Below are positions 45,047 to 53,944 of a stretch of 64,000 nucleotides of DNA, one piece after another (the stretch's first letter is position 1; each line of letters opens with the position of its first letter). The notes beneath the pieces were generated by a model. That model ran no database searches and was not told the DNA's origin. It was given only the letters and a program-made list of their open reading frames with translations. This stretch comes from Microvirga pakistanensis (lineage in GTDB: Bacteria > Pseudomonadota > Alphaproteobacteria > Rhizobiales > Beijerinckiaceae). Location: positions 17,572 through 81,571 of the forward strand of contig NZ_SPJX01000332.1 in NCBI RefSeq assembly GCF_004458765.1, read 5' to 3'. A program made the position numbers and the translations under genes.

Positions 45047-46264
45047 ATGATCGACCCGCAAATATCCGAATGGATCAGCCAGATCCTGCGCTGGACCCAC
45101 GTGATCACGGCCATCGCCTGGATCGGTTCGTCCTTCTATTTCATCCATCTGGATCTGAGCCTGAAGAAGCGGGAGGGCCTGCCGGAAGGCGTCGGCGGCG
45201 AGGCCTGGCAGGTTCACGGCGGCGGCTTCTACAACATGCGCAAATATCTCGTTGCGCCTCCGGAACTGCCGAAGGAGCTCACCTGGTTCAAATGGGAGAG
45301 CTACTCCACCTGGATCAGCGGCTTCTTCCTGATCGTCTGGGTCTATTATCTCCAGGCCGACCTCTACACGATCGATCCGGCGGTGCGCGCCCTCGCCCCC
45401 TGGCAGGCGCCCGCTATCGGCATCGGGGGAATCCTGGTGAGTTGGTTGGTGTACGAGGGGCTGTGCCGGTCGCCCCTCGGCAAGAACGGGCTTGTGCTCG
45501 GCTTCGTGCTCTTCGCCTATATCCTGCTCGCGGCCTTCGCCTTCACGCAGGTTTTCAACGGACGCGCCGCCTTCCTCCATACGGGCGCGATGATCGCCAC
45601 CTGGATGTCGGCGAGCGTCTTCTTCGTCATCATCCCGAACCAGAAGAAAGTGGTGTCCACCCTGCTGGCTGGCGGATCACCGGACCCCAGGCTCGGGCAG
45701 GAAGCAAAGCTGCGCTCGACGCACAACAACTACCTGACCCTGCCCGTCATCTTCCTGATGCTGTCGAACCATTACCCGCTGGCCTGGTCGTCGCGCTATG
45801 CGGTGGGGATCATCGGCTTGATCCTGATCGCCGGCGCGGTGATCCGGCACTTCTTCAACAGCCAGCATGCGGGCAAGGGCTCGCCCTGGTGGACATGGGG
45901 TATTGCTGCGGCCTCCATCGCGCTCGCGATCTGGCTCTCGATCATTGGCAAGCCCGGCAGCGAGACCGTGGCGGATGCGTCAGCGGCCGCAGAACCCGCG
46001 GCCGCCTTCGAGGAGGCCACGCTCGCCATCCAATCCCGCTGCTCCATGTGCCATGCGGCGGCACCTGTCTGGGAGGGCATCCCCGTCGCGCCCAAGGGCG
46101 TGCGGCTCGACACGCCCGAGGAGATCGCCCGCCATGCGGAGCCCATCAGGATCCAGGCGGTGCTCACCCACGCCATGCCGCCCAACAACATCACCGAGAT
46201 GACCCCGGACGAGCGCAAGGCCGTCGCCACCTGGCTGGCGAGCCGCGAGACCGCTACGCGTTGA
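45047..46264 (+). CDS. puuD: Membrane urate oxidase PuuD with cytochrome c domain
   Basis: 405 residues. Residues 1-~310 form an eight-helix membrane domain (MIDPQISEWISQILRWTHVITAIAWIGSSFYFIHLD) and residues ~320-405 a cytochrome c domain with C332-S-M-C-H336 and Met ligand AMPPNN. This type oxidises urate to 5-hydroxyisourate and passes electrons to the respiratory chain rather than to oxygen as in soluble uricase. Divergent from uraH/puuE-uraD and part of the same pathway. Confidence 0.93.
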   Translation: MIDPQISEWISQILRWTHVITAIAWIGSSFYFIHLDLSLKKREGLPEGVGGEAWQVHGGGFYNMRKYLVAPPELPKELTWFKWESYSTWISGFFLIVWVYYLQADLYTIDPAVRALAPWQAPAIGIGGILVSWLVYEGLCRSPLGKNGLVLGFVLFAYILLAAFAFTQVFNGRAAFLHTGAMIATWMSASVFFVIIPNQKKVVSTLLAGGSPDPRLGQEAKLRSTHNNYLTLPVIFLMLSNHYPLAWSSRYAVGIIGLILIAGAVIRHFFNSQHAGKGSPWWTWGIAAASIALAIWLSIIGKPGSETVADASAAAEPAAAFEEATLAIQSRCSMCHAAAPVWEGIPVAPKGVRLDTPEEIARHAEPIRIQAVLTHAMPPNNITEMTPDERKAVATWLASRETATR

Positions 46265-46310
46265 ACCCTGTGCACCCCCGCACCAAGACTATGTCGATGG
46301 AGGATTCCCG

Positions 46311-46745
46311 ATGTCCGAGCTCAGCCTCAAGACCGCCCAGACCATTGCCGAAGCGACCCTAAAGACCGCGCGGGAGAAGGCTTTCAAGCCGCTGTCCGTC
46401 GTGGTCTATGATGCGCGCGGCGCCCTGCGGGCCCTCCTGTCCGAGGACGGCACGAGCCTCAAGCGCGCCGAGATCGCCATGGGCAAGGCCTATGGCGCAT
46501 TGTCCCTCGGCGTCGGCTCGCGGGCTCTCCACAAGATGGCGACGGACCGCCCCTATTTCGTCGCCGCCGCCACCCATGCCGTGGGCGGGCAGCTCGTGCC
46601 TGTGCCGGGAGGCGTGCTGATCAAGAACGCACAGGATCAGATCCTCGGAGCCGTCGGCGTGTCCGGGGACACCTCGGACAATGACGAGATCGCTGCCGCA
46701 GGCGGAATCCAGGCCGCGGGCCTGGTCTTCGACGCGGGCGCCTGA
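46311..46745 (+). CDS. GlcG/HbpS heme-binding family protein
   Basis: 144 residues. LSLKTAQTIAEATLKTAREKAFKPLSVVVYDARGALRALLSEDGTS and the ending GGVLIKNAQDQILGAVGVSGDTSDNDE are the GlcG/HbpS (DUF336) family pattern. Members bind heme or cobalamin-like ligands. It begins 46 bp after puuD on the same strand, so it may serve heme supply or sensing for PuuD (inference). No signal peptide. Confidence 0.85.
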   Translation: MSELSLKTAQTIAEATLKTAREKAFKPLSVVVYDARGALRALLSEDGTSLKRAEIAMGKAYGALSLGVGSRALHKMATDRPYFVAAATHAVGGQLVPVPGGVLIKNAQDQILGAVGVSGDTSDNDEIAAAGGIQAAGLVFDAGA

Positions 46746-46817
46746 ATGTCGCCATAGCCAAGCCCTTGGCAACCCTGGGTTACAGAAACGGTCCGCGGAT
46801 AGGACTGGACACGAACG

Positions 46818-46831
46818 GTTGATTGATCAAC
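46818..46831 (+). promoter_or_regulatory. 14-bp palindrome upstream of oppA
   Basis: GTTGAT-TG-ATCAAC, a perfect inverted repeat with 2-nt centre, lies 85 bp before the oppA start. It has the size of an operator half-site pair for a GntR/LacI/TetR-like dimer. No regulator gene is adjacent. A TATAAA-like word (46892-46897) lies between it and the gene. Confidence 0.35.
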
Positions 46832-46915
46832 TAATGGGACAAGGTTACTGCCATATCGGCTCTGACCGAGACATTCTAAGACCCTAAGATATAAACCAGA
46901 AAGGGAACGCGTCCG

Positions 46916-48511
46916 ATGTCATCATGGATCAAACGTACGGCGCTTGCTGCCGTCGCCACGGCCGCCCTCATGGGTGCCATGGGCGCCGCTTCGGCCGAGG
47001 TGGTCTACAACCGCGGGAACCTTGGCGAACCGGAAACGCTGGACACCCACAAGACCTCGACGGTGCAGGAAGCTCATATCCTGCGCGACATGCTCGAAGG
47101 CCTCGTCGCCTACAACGCGAAGGGCGAAGCCGTTCCCGGGCAGGCGGAGAAGTGGGAGGTCAGCGACGACGGCAAGACTTATCGCTTTACGCTGCGTCAG
47201 GGCCTGAAGTGGTCGAACGGCGATCCGGTCACGGCCGAAGACTTCGTCTTTTCCTACCGCCGCATCATGGATCCGGCCACGGGCGCGAAATATGCGAATA
47301 TCCTGTACCCGATCAAGAACTCCGAGAAAATCAACAAGGGCCAGGGCAAGCCTGAAGAGCTCGGGGTGAAGGCGGTCGACGCCAGGACCGTCGAAATCAC
47401 CCTCGAGGCTCCCACGCCCTATTTCATCGAGCTGCTCACCCACCAGACCAGCCTGCCCGTGCACAAGGCCTCCGTCGAGAAATTCGGCAAGGATTTCGTG
47501 AAGCCCGGCAACATGGTGTCCAACGGCGCCTACAAGCTCGTCGAGTTCGCTCCGAACTCCCACATCAAGCTCGCGAAAAACGAGAACTACTGGGATGCGA
47601 AGAACGTTCAGATCGACACGGTGAACTTCATCCCGCATCCGGATCTCGCCGCCGCCGTGCGCCGCTACGAGGCGGGCGAGCTCGATTCCATGGACGAGCT
47701 TCCGGCCGATCAGATCAAGTCGCTCAAGGAGCGCTTCAAGGACCAGGTCAAGCTCGGTCCCTATCTCGGCACCTGGTTCTTCGTCGTCAACTCCTCCAAG
47801 GCTCCGTTCAACGACGTGCGCGTGCGTCAGGCCTTGTCCATGGCGATCGACCGCGAATTTATCGCGGGCGAGATCTGGGGCCAGACCATGCAGCCGGGCT
47901 ATTCCTTCATGCCGCCAGGCGTGGGCAATTACGGCGAGCCGGCTTACATGGAGTACAAGGACCAGTCGCCGATCGACCGGGAGGACAAGGCCAAGGCCCT
48001 CCTCCAGGAGGCAGGCTTCGGGGCGGGCAAGCCCCTGAAGGTCCAGATCCGCTATAACACCACGGACAACAACCGCAACTCGGTCATCGCGATCGCAGAC
48101 CAGTGGAAGCAGATCGGTGTCGAGACGTCGTTCATCAACACGGACGGCAAGACCCACTTCGCCCACCTTCGCGACGGCGGCGACTTCGACATCGCGCGCT
48201 ACGGCTGGATCGCCGACTATTCGGACCCGAACAACTTCCTGTTCCTGGTCAAGAGCGACAACAAAGGCTTCAACTACGGCAAGTACAACAGTCCGGAGTT
48301 CGACAAGCTTCTCGATGACGCCGCCAAGGAACTGGACCTCAAGAAGCGCGCCGACATGATGAAGAAGGCGGAGGCTATCCTGATGAAGGACATGCCCTGG
48401 ATCCCGATCATGTACTACGGCAAGAGCAACCTGATCTCGCCGAAGATCAAGGGCTTCGTCCAGAACACCCGCGGCGTCTATCCGTCGCGCTTCCTCTCGA
48501 AGGCGCAGTAA
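46916..48511 (+). CDS. oppA: Oligopeptide ABC transporter substrate-binding protein
   Basis: 531 residues of the SBP family 5. Signal peptide about 1-27 ending ASAEVVYNRGN, then the ESLDPHKT-like GEPETLDTHKTSTVQEAHILRDMLEGLVAYN, RALSMAIDR-type VRVRQALSMAIDREFIAG and the C-terminal WIPIMYYG. Captures peptides in the periplasm. First gene of a four-gene operon with permeases and a fused ATPase. Confidence 0.92.
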   Translation: MSSWIKRTALAAVATAALMGAMGAASAEVVYNRGNLGEPETLDTHKTSTVQEAHILRDMLEGLVAYNAKGEAVPGQAEKWEVSDDGKTYRFTLRQGLKWSNGDPVTAEDFVFSYRRIMDPATGAKYANILYPIKNSEKINKGQGKPEELGVKAVDARTVEITLEAPTPYFIELLTHQTSLPVHKASVEKFGKDFVKPGNMVSNGAYKLVEFAPNSHIKLAKNENYWDAKNVQIDTVNFIPHPDLAAAVRRYEAGELDSMDELPADQIKSLKERFKDQVKLGPYLGTWFFVVNSSKAPFNDVRVRQALSMAIDREFIAGEIWGQTMQPGYSFMPPGVGNYGEPAYMEYKDQSPIDREDKAKALLQEAGFGAGKPLKVQIRYNTTDNNRNSVIAIADQWKQIGVETSFINTDGKTHFAHLRDGGDFDIARYGWIADYSDPNNFLFLVKSDNKGFNYGKYNSPEFDKLLDDAAKELDLKKRADMMKKAEAILMKDMPWIPIMYYGKSNLISPKIKGFVQNTRGVYPSRFLSKAQ

Positions 48512-48527
48512 AATAAAGAGCCGGAAC

Positions 48528-48564
48528 AGGGCGGTCTGATCTTCAGACCGCCCTATTCTTTTAT
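48528..48564 (+). terminator. Attenuator/terminator between oppA and oppB
   Basis: 12-bp stem (AGGGCGGTCTGA 48528-48539 and TCAGACCGCCCT 48543-48554) with a 3-nt loop followed by ATTCTTTT. It lies inside the operon, so it would end most transcripts after the binding-protein gene and raise its level over the permeases, as seen in many ABC operons. Confidence 0.8.
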
Positions 48565-48595
48565 CTGTTATCGCGTTTCAGCGGAGGAGCCCGCC

Positions 48596-49516
48596 GTGCT
48601 CTCCTTCATCGCCCGCCGGTTCCTGTCGGCCATTCCGACGCTGTTCATCATCGTCACGATTTCGTTCTTCCTGATCCGGCTTGCGCCCGGCGGCCCGTTC
48701 GATCTCGAACGCCCGCTTGAAGCGAAGGTGATGGAGAACCTCAACCGGATCTACCAGCTCGACAAGCCGCTGATCGAGCAATACTGGCTCTACCTGAGCG
48801 CCGTCATGCAGGGCGATTTCGGCCCCTCCTTCATTCTGCGCGACTTCTCGGTGGCCGAGCTCTTTGCCCGGGGCCTGCCGGTTTCCATGACCCTTGGAGC
48901 CCTCGCCCTGTCGCTGGCGGTGCTCCTCGGCGGAACCCTTGGCACCGTTGCGGCGCTGCGCCAGAACAGCGCCATCGACTACCTAGTCACCGGCATGGGG
49001 GCGCTCGGCCTGACGATCCCGAATTTCGTGGTCGCTCCCATCCTCCAGCTCGTCTTCGGCCTCGCCCTCGCGATGCTGCCCGTGGGCGGCTGGGCCGAGG
49101 GCAATCCGCGCAACATGATCATGCCGGTCATCGTGCTGGCCCTGCCCCAGATCGCCGTCGTCGCGCGCATGACACGCGCAGCCATGATCGAGAACCTGCG
49201 CTCCAACCATATTCGCACTCTGCGCTCGCTCGGCCTGCCGACGCGGACCATCGTGGCTCATGCCCTGCGCGGCGCGGCGCTGCCGGTCGTGTCCTATCTC
49301 GGCCCTGCCGCCGCCGCCCTGCTCACCGGTTCGGTGGTGGTCGAGACGATCTTCGGCCTTCCCGGCATCGGCCGCTATTTCGTCGAAGGCGCTCTCAACC
49401 GCGACTACACGCTCGTCATGGGCACGGTCGTGGTCGTGGCCGTCTTCGTCCTGTTGTTCAACCTCGTGGTCGATATCGTCTACGCGCTGATCGATCCACG
49501 CATCCGTTACGATTGA
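48596..49516 (+). CDS. oppB: Oligopeptide ABC permease
   Basis: 306 residues from a GTG with GGAGGAG before it. Typical OppB/DppB: N-terminal RFLSAIPTLFIIVTISFFLIRLAPGGPFD, and the EAA-loop block ARMTRAAMIENLRSNHIRTLRSLGLPTRTIVAHALRGA. Six membrane helices. Inner membrane partner of OppC. Confidence 0.94.
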   Translation: MLSFIARRFLSAIPTLFIIVTISFFLIRLAPGGPFDLERPLEAKVMENLNRIYQLDKPLIEQYWLYLSAVMQGDFGPSFILRDFSVAELFARGLPVSMTLGALALSLAVLLGGTLGTVAALRQNSAIDYLVTGMGALGLTIPNFVVAPILQLVFGLALAMLPVGGWAEGNPRNMIMPVIVLALPQIAVVARMTRAAMIENLRSNHIRTLRSLGLPTRTIVAHALRGAALPVVSYLGPAAAALLTGSVVVETIFGLPGIGRYFVEGALNRDYTLVMGTVVVVAVFVLLFNLVVDIVYALIDPRIRYD

Positions 49517-49524
49517 GTGTCATC

Positions 49525-50670
49525 ATGGCTGAAGGCGCTGTTCTTCCTGTCGAAACCATGACCGGGCCCGTCGTCACGGGCCGCTCCCTCTGGGCGGAGG
49601 CCCGGGGACGCCTCGTCCGCAACCGGGCCGCCCTCGCCAGCATCATCGTGCTCGGCCTGATCGCGCTGGCCTGCATTGTCGGACCCTTCTTCACAGGCCA
49701 TCCGTTCGATCGGGTCTATACGGATTACGTGAAGGTGCCCGCCAGCCTCGAGGCCTACCCGAAGCCGGACCAGATCGAGCCTCAGATCGAGCGCATCGGC
49801 GCACGGGTACGGGCCAAGGCCGAGAACATCAGCACCGACGACGGCACCGTGCGTCTCACCCTCGTGAGCACGAGCGCCCGCCCCATCGACGAGCGGCTGC
49901 TCGCCTATTTCGAGCGCTCGGACCTCTTCGGCACCGCCCGGGTGGTGGACCGTCAGGAGGAGGGCCGCAGGCTCATCGTCGACGTTCCGGTGAAGCAGCA
50001 ATACTTCTACTTCGGAACCGACACGAACGGACGCGATCTTCTGACCCGCACCATGAAGGCCGGCCAGATCTCCCTCTCCATCGGCCTGCTCGCCACCTTC
50101 GTGGCAATCCTCATCGGCGTGATCTACGGAGCGACTTCGGGCTATCTCGGCGGGCGCGTCGACCTCGTGATGATGCGCATCGTCGACATTCTCTATTCGC
50201 TGCCCTTCATCTTCTTCGTGATCATGCTGGTCGTCTTCTTCGGCCGCAACTTCATCCTGATGTTCATCGCGGTCGGAGCGGTGGAGTGGCTCGACATGGC
50301 CCGTATCGTGCGTGGCCAGACTCTCTCGATCAAGCGCCAGGAATACGTGCAGGCCGCGGAGGCGCTCGGCGTCGAGACCAAGGGCATCATCCGCCGCCAC
50401 GTGATCCCGAACACGCTGGGGCCCGTCGTGGTCTACATGACGCTGCTCGTGCCCAAGGTGATCCTCTTGGAGAGCTTCCTCTCGTTCCTCGGCCTCGGCG
50501 TGCAGGAGCCCAATACCAGCCTCGGCGTCCTGATCTCCGAGGGCGCCAAGAACATCCAGGGCGCCACCTGGATGCTGCTCTACCCGTCCATCACCCTTGT
50601 CGCGATCCTGTTCTGCCTCAACTTCATCGGCGACGGCTTGCGCGATGCTCTCGACCCGAAGGATCGGTGA
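49525..50670 (+). CDS. oppC: Oligopeptide ABC permease
   Basis: 381 residues from the ATG at 49525 (a TTG four codons earlier is possible). Six membrane helices, the EAA loop VRGQTLSIKRQEYVQAAEALGVETKGIIRRHVIPNTLGPVVVYMTLLVPKVILLESFLSFLGLGVQEPNTSLG. The ~75-residue soluble insert near residues 65-145 (VYTDYVKVPASLEAYP...) is longer than in E. coli OppC and may form a periplasmic domain. 1-bp gap to the ATPase gene. Confidence 0.94.
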   Translation: MAEGAVLPVETMTGPVVTGRSLWAEARGRLVRNRAALASIIVLGLIALACIVGPFFTGHPFDRVYTDYVKVPASLEAYPKPDQIEPQIERIGARVRAKAENISTDDGTVRLTLVSTSARPIDERLLAYFERSDLFGTARVVDRQEEGRRLIVDVPVKQQYFYFGTDTNGRDLLTRTMKAGQISLSIGLLATFVAILIGVIYGATSGYLGGRVDLVMMRIVDILYSLPFIFFVIMLVVFFGRNFILMFIAVGAVEWLDMARIVRGQTLSIKRQEYVQAAEALGVETKGIIRRHVIPNTLGPVVVYMTLLVPKVILLESFLSFLGLGVQEPNTSLGVLISEGAKNIQGATWMLLYPSITLVAILFCLNFIGDGLRDALDPKDR

Positions 50671-50671
50671 C

Positions 50672-52306
50672 ATGGCCGAACCCGTTCTGTCCGTCCGCAA
50701 CCTTCACGTCCGCTTCCGCACCGGCGACGGCATTCTCCATGCGGTGAAGGGCATCGACCTCGACATCCCGGCCGGCGAGACCGTGGCGATCGTGGGCGAG
50801 TCGGGCTCAGGCAAGAGCCAGACCATGATGTCCGTCATGGGGTTGCTCGCATCCAACGGCTGGGCCGAAGGCTCGGTGACCTATCGTGGGAAGGAACTGA
50901 TCGGCCTTTCCCCCGACAGGCTCAACGCCTATCGCGGCTCGAAGCTCACCATGATCTTCCAGGAGCCGATGACCTCGCTCGACCCGCTCTACCGGATCGG
51001 CGACCAGCTCGCACTGCCCCTGATGACCCACGGCAAGATGAGCAGGGCGGCCGCGCGCAAGCGCGCCATCGAGCTCCTGGAGCTGGTGCGGATCCCCGAT
51101 CCGGCCCGCCGCATCGATGCCTATCCGCACGAGATGTCCGGCGGTCAGCGCCAGCGCGTGATGATCGCCATGGCGCTCGCCAACAATCCGGACGTGCTGA
51201 TCGCCGACGAGCCGACCACTGCTCTCGACGTGACGGTTCAGGCGCAGATCCTCGCATTGCTGCGCGACCTTCAGAAGCGTCTCGGCATGTCCATCGTGTT
51301 CATCACCCACGATCTCGGCATCGTGCGCCGTTTCGCGGACCGCACCTATGTGATGAAGCGCGGCGAAGTCGTGGAGAGCGGAACCACGGCGGACATTTTC
51401 GCGTCCCCCAAGCATCCCTACACCCAGATGCTGATCGACGCGGAGCCGCGGGGCCGCAAGGAACCCGCGCCAACTGGCGCGCCCGTCGTTCTGGACGCCA
51501 GGAACATCCAGGTGACGTTTGCCCTCGAGAAGAACCTGTTCGGCAAGACCACCCACATCCTCCGCGCGGTCGACGATGTCAGCCTCGCCGTGCGGGCCGG
51601 GGAAACGGTGGGGATCGTGGGCGAGTCGGGCTCCGGCAAGTCCACCCTCGGGCGCGCGATCCTGAAACTGCAGCCTGCCTCCGGAATGGTGCGGTTCGAG
51701 GATCGCAACCTCATGCCCCTCGACCGTTCCGGCATGCGCCCCCTGCGCCGGCATCTGCAGCTCGTCTTCCAGGATCCTTTCGGCTCCCTCTCGCCGCGCA
51801 TGACGGCGGGCGAGATCGTCACAGAAGGCCTTCTCGTCCACGAGCCGAGCATCTCCCGCAAGGAGCGAGACCGCCGGGCGGCCCAGGCCTTCGAGGAGGT
51901 GCAGCTCGATCCGGCGTGGCGCAACCGCTTCCCGCATGAATTCTCCGGCGGCCAGCGCCAGCGCATCGCGATCGCCCGCGCCATGATCCTGCATCCGAAG
52001 CTCGTGGTGCTCGACGAGCCGACCTCGGCCCTCGACCGCTCCGTGCAGAAGGAGATCGTGGAGCTGCTGCGCAACCTGCAGAAAGCCCATGGCCTCGCCT
52101 ATCTGTTCATCAGCCACGACCTCGCGGTCGTGCGGGCCTTGTCGGATGAGATCATGGTCATGAAGACCGGCAAGGTGGTGGAGCGCGGCACGGCCGAGGA
52201 CATCTTCGAGCGCCCTCGGGAGGCCTATACCCGCGACCTGATCGCCGCCGCCTTCCTGACCGAGCGCGACAACACCGAAACCAGGAGCCAGCCCCTGGCC
52301 TCCTGA
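50672..52306 (+). CDS. oppDF: Fused dual ABC ATPase (OppD-OppF)
   Basis: 544 residues carrying two complete ABC domains. First: Walker A GESGSGKSQT, signature MSGGQRQRVMIAMALANNPDVLIADEPTTALD. Second: Walker A GESGSGKSTLG, signature FSGGQRQRIAIARAMILHPKLVVLDEPTSALD. These are separate genes in E. coli Opp but fused as in YejF and several alphaproteobacterial systems. Translation starts 1 bp after oppC. Confidence 0.93.
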   Translation: MAEPVLSVRNLHVRFRTGDGILHAVKGIDLDIPAGETVAIVGESGSGKSQTMMSVMGLLASNGWAEGSVTYRGKELIGLSPDRLNAYRGSKLTMIFQEPMTSLDPLYRIGDQLALPLMTHGKMSRAAARKRAIELLELVRIPDPARRIDAYPHEMSGGQRQRVMIAMALANNPDVLIADEPTTALDVTVQAQILALLRDLQKRLGMSIVFITHDLGIVRRFADRTYVMKRGEVVESGTTADIFASPKHPYTQMLIDAEPRGRKEPAPTGAPVVLDARNIQVTFALEKNLFGKTTHILRAVDDVSLAVRAGETVGIVGESGSGKSTLGRAILKLQPASGMVRFEDRNLMPLDRSGMRPLRRHLQLVFQDPFGSLSPRMTAGEIVTEGLLVHEPSISRKERDRRAAQAFEEVQLDPAWRNRFPHEFSGGQRQRIAIARAMILHPKLVVLDEPTSALDRSVQKEIVELLRNLQKAHGLAYLFISHDLAVVRALSDEIMVMKTGKVVERGTAEDIFERPREAYTRDLIAAAFLTERDNTETRSQPLAS

Positions 52307-52348
52307 GCCCTGGAACCGAACACCACCGCGCGGATTTGACTCCGCGCC

Positions 52349-53944
52349 ATGGCAAAGCTCGCTTCCTACCGCTCCAAGCGCGACTTCACCAGAACCTCCG
52401 AGCCGGAGGGCAAGACAGCACGGCGCAAGGGCTCGTCCTTCGTCGTCCAGAAGCACGACGCCTCCCGCCTGCATTACGATTTTCGCCTGGAGCTCGACGG
52501 TGTCCTGAAGAGCTGGGCCGTGGCGAAGGGCCCGAGCCTCGTCAAGGGCGAGAAGCGTCTCGCGGTCCAAGTGGAGGATCACCCGCTCGCCTATGCGGAT
52601 TTCGAGGGCACGATCCCCGAGGGGCAATATGGCGGCGGAACGGTCCTTGTCTGGGACCGGGGCACCTGGGAGCCGGAGGGCGATCCCCAGAAGGGATATG
52701 ACGAGGGCCGCCTCACCTTCCGCCTCGACGGCGAGAAGCTCCATGGCACATGGCATCTGATCCGCATGGCGAAGCGCCCGCGCGAACGCCAGGAATCCTG
52801 GCTGCTGATCAAGGCCGACGACCCCTATGCCCGCACCGAGGACGTCCCGGACATCCTCGAAGAGGAGCCCCTCTCCGTGAAATCAGGCCGGTCCATCGAG
52901 GAGATCGCCCCCACCCGCAGAGCCGCGAAAGGCACGGCGAAGCGAAAGACAGCCTCGAAGAAGGCCGCTGCCCCTCCGGTGGAGAAGCGCGCGTCTCCCG
53001 CAAAGCGCACAGCCACCGCCAAAGCTGCCAAGGCGAGCGACGTCGCGGTTGCCGGCATTCCCCTCACCCATCCCGAGCGGGTGCTCTGGGAGGATCAGGG
53101 GCTGACCAAGCAGGAACTCGCGGAGTTCTACGCAGGCGTCGCCGAATGGCTCCTGCCCCATCTTGTCGACCGCCCCCTGACCCTGATCCGCTGCCCTTCG
53201 GGGGCGCAGAAGAAATGCTTCGTCCAGCGCCATTCCTGGGCGGGCATGAATTACGCCATTCACAGCACCATGGTGCCGGATACGTCGGGCAAGCTGGAGG
53301 TGCTGACCGTCACCGACATCCAGGGCGTCGTGGCCCTCGTCCAATCGGGCGTGCTGGAACTGCACGTCTGGGGGGCGACAATGAAGGATCTGGAGCGCCC
53401 GGATCGGCTGATCTTCGACCTCGATCCCGGAGAGGGCGTGGAGTGGACCCAAGTGATCGAAGGCGCGCTCGCGATCCGTGAGCGCCTCAAGGCGCTCGGC
53501 CTCGAGACTTTCGTGAAGACCACGGGAGGCAAGGGCCTCCATGTGGTGGCGCCTCTGAGGCCCAAGGCAGCCTGGAAGGATGCCCTGGACTTCGCCCGCA
53601 ATATGGCGGAAGCCATGGCGACGGACGAGCCGGATCGCTACACCACCACCTCGGTCAAGAACGAGCGGAAAGCTAAGATCTTCATCGATTACCTGCGCAA
53701 CAACCGGGAGGCGTCCGCAGTCGCTCCCTATTCGAGCCGCTCGCGTCCCGGCGCGCCCGTGGCGACGCCGGTTGCCTGGGAGGAGCTGACGCCGGATCTC
53801 AAGCCCAACAGCTTCACGGTCCCGAACCTGGGCCAGCGCTTGTCATCCTTGAGAGAGGATCCATGGGCGCGGATGGCTCAGGTCGATCAGGTATTGCCCG
53901 AGGTGAAGCGCCCGAAGCGCGCCTCTCAGAAGAAGGGCGACTGA
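52349..53944 (+). CDS. ligD: LigD-family NHEJ protein without ligase domain
   Basis: 531 residues. Residues ~30-180 are the 3'-phosphoesterase domain (KHDASRLHYDFRLELDGVLKSWAVAKGPS with His36/His42/Asp44-type metal ligands). Residues ~230-510 are the primase/polymerase domain (HPERVLWEDQGLTKQELAEFY; metal Asp357 and Asp359 in IFDLDPGEG; TTGGKGLHVV). Between them the ~300-residue ATP-dependent ligase domain is replaced by a Lys/Ala/Thr-rich linker of ~55 residues. It could process and fill ends in non-homologous end joining but cannot seal them. No Ku gene is in the window. Convergent 19-bp overlap with the GST gene. Confidence 0.92.
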   Translation: MAKLASYRSKRDFTRTSEPEGKTARRKGSSFVVQKHDASRLHYDFRLELDGVLKSWAVAKGPSLVKGEKRLAVQVEDHPLAYADFEGTIPEGQYGGGTVLVWDRGTWEPEGDPQKGYDEGRLTFRLDGEKLHGTWHLIRMAKRPRERQESWLLIKADDPYARTEDVPDILEEEPLSVKSGRSIEEIAPTRRAAKGTAKRKTASKKAAAPPVEKRASPAKRTATAKAAKASDVAVAGIPLTHPERVLWEDQGLTKQELAEFYAGVAEWLLPHLVDRPLTLIRCPSGAQKKCFVQRHSWAGMNYAIHSTMVPDTSGKLEVLTVTDIQGVVALVQSGVLELHVWGATMKDLERPDRLIFDLDPGEGVEWTQVIEGALAIRERLKALGLETFVKTTGGKGLHVVAPLRPKAAWKDALDFARNMAEAMATDEPDRYTTTSVKNERKAKIFIDYLRNNREASAVAPYSSRSRPGAPVATPVAWEELTPDLKPNSFTVPNLGQRLSSLREDPWARMAQVDQVLPEVKRPKRASQKKGD

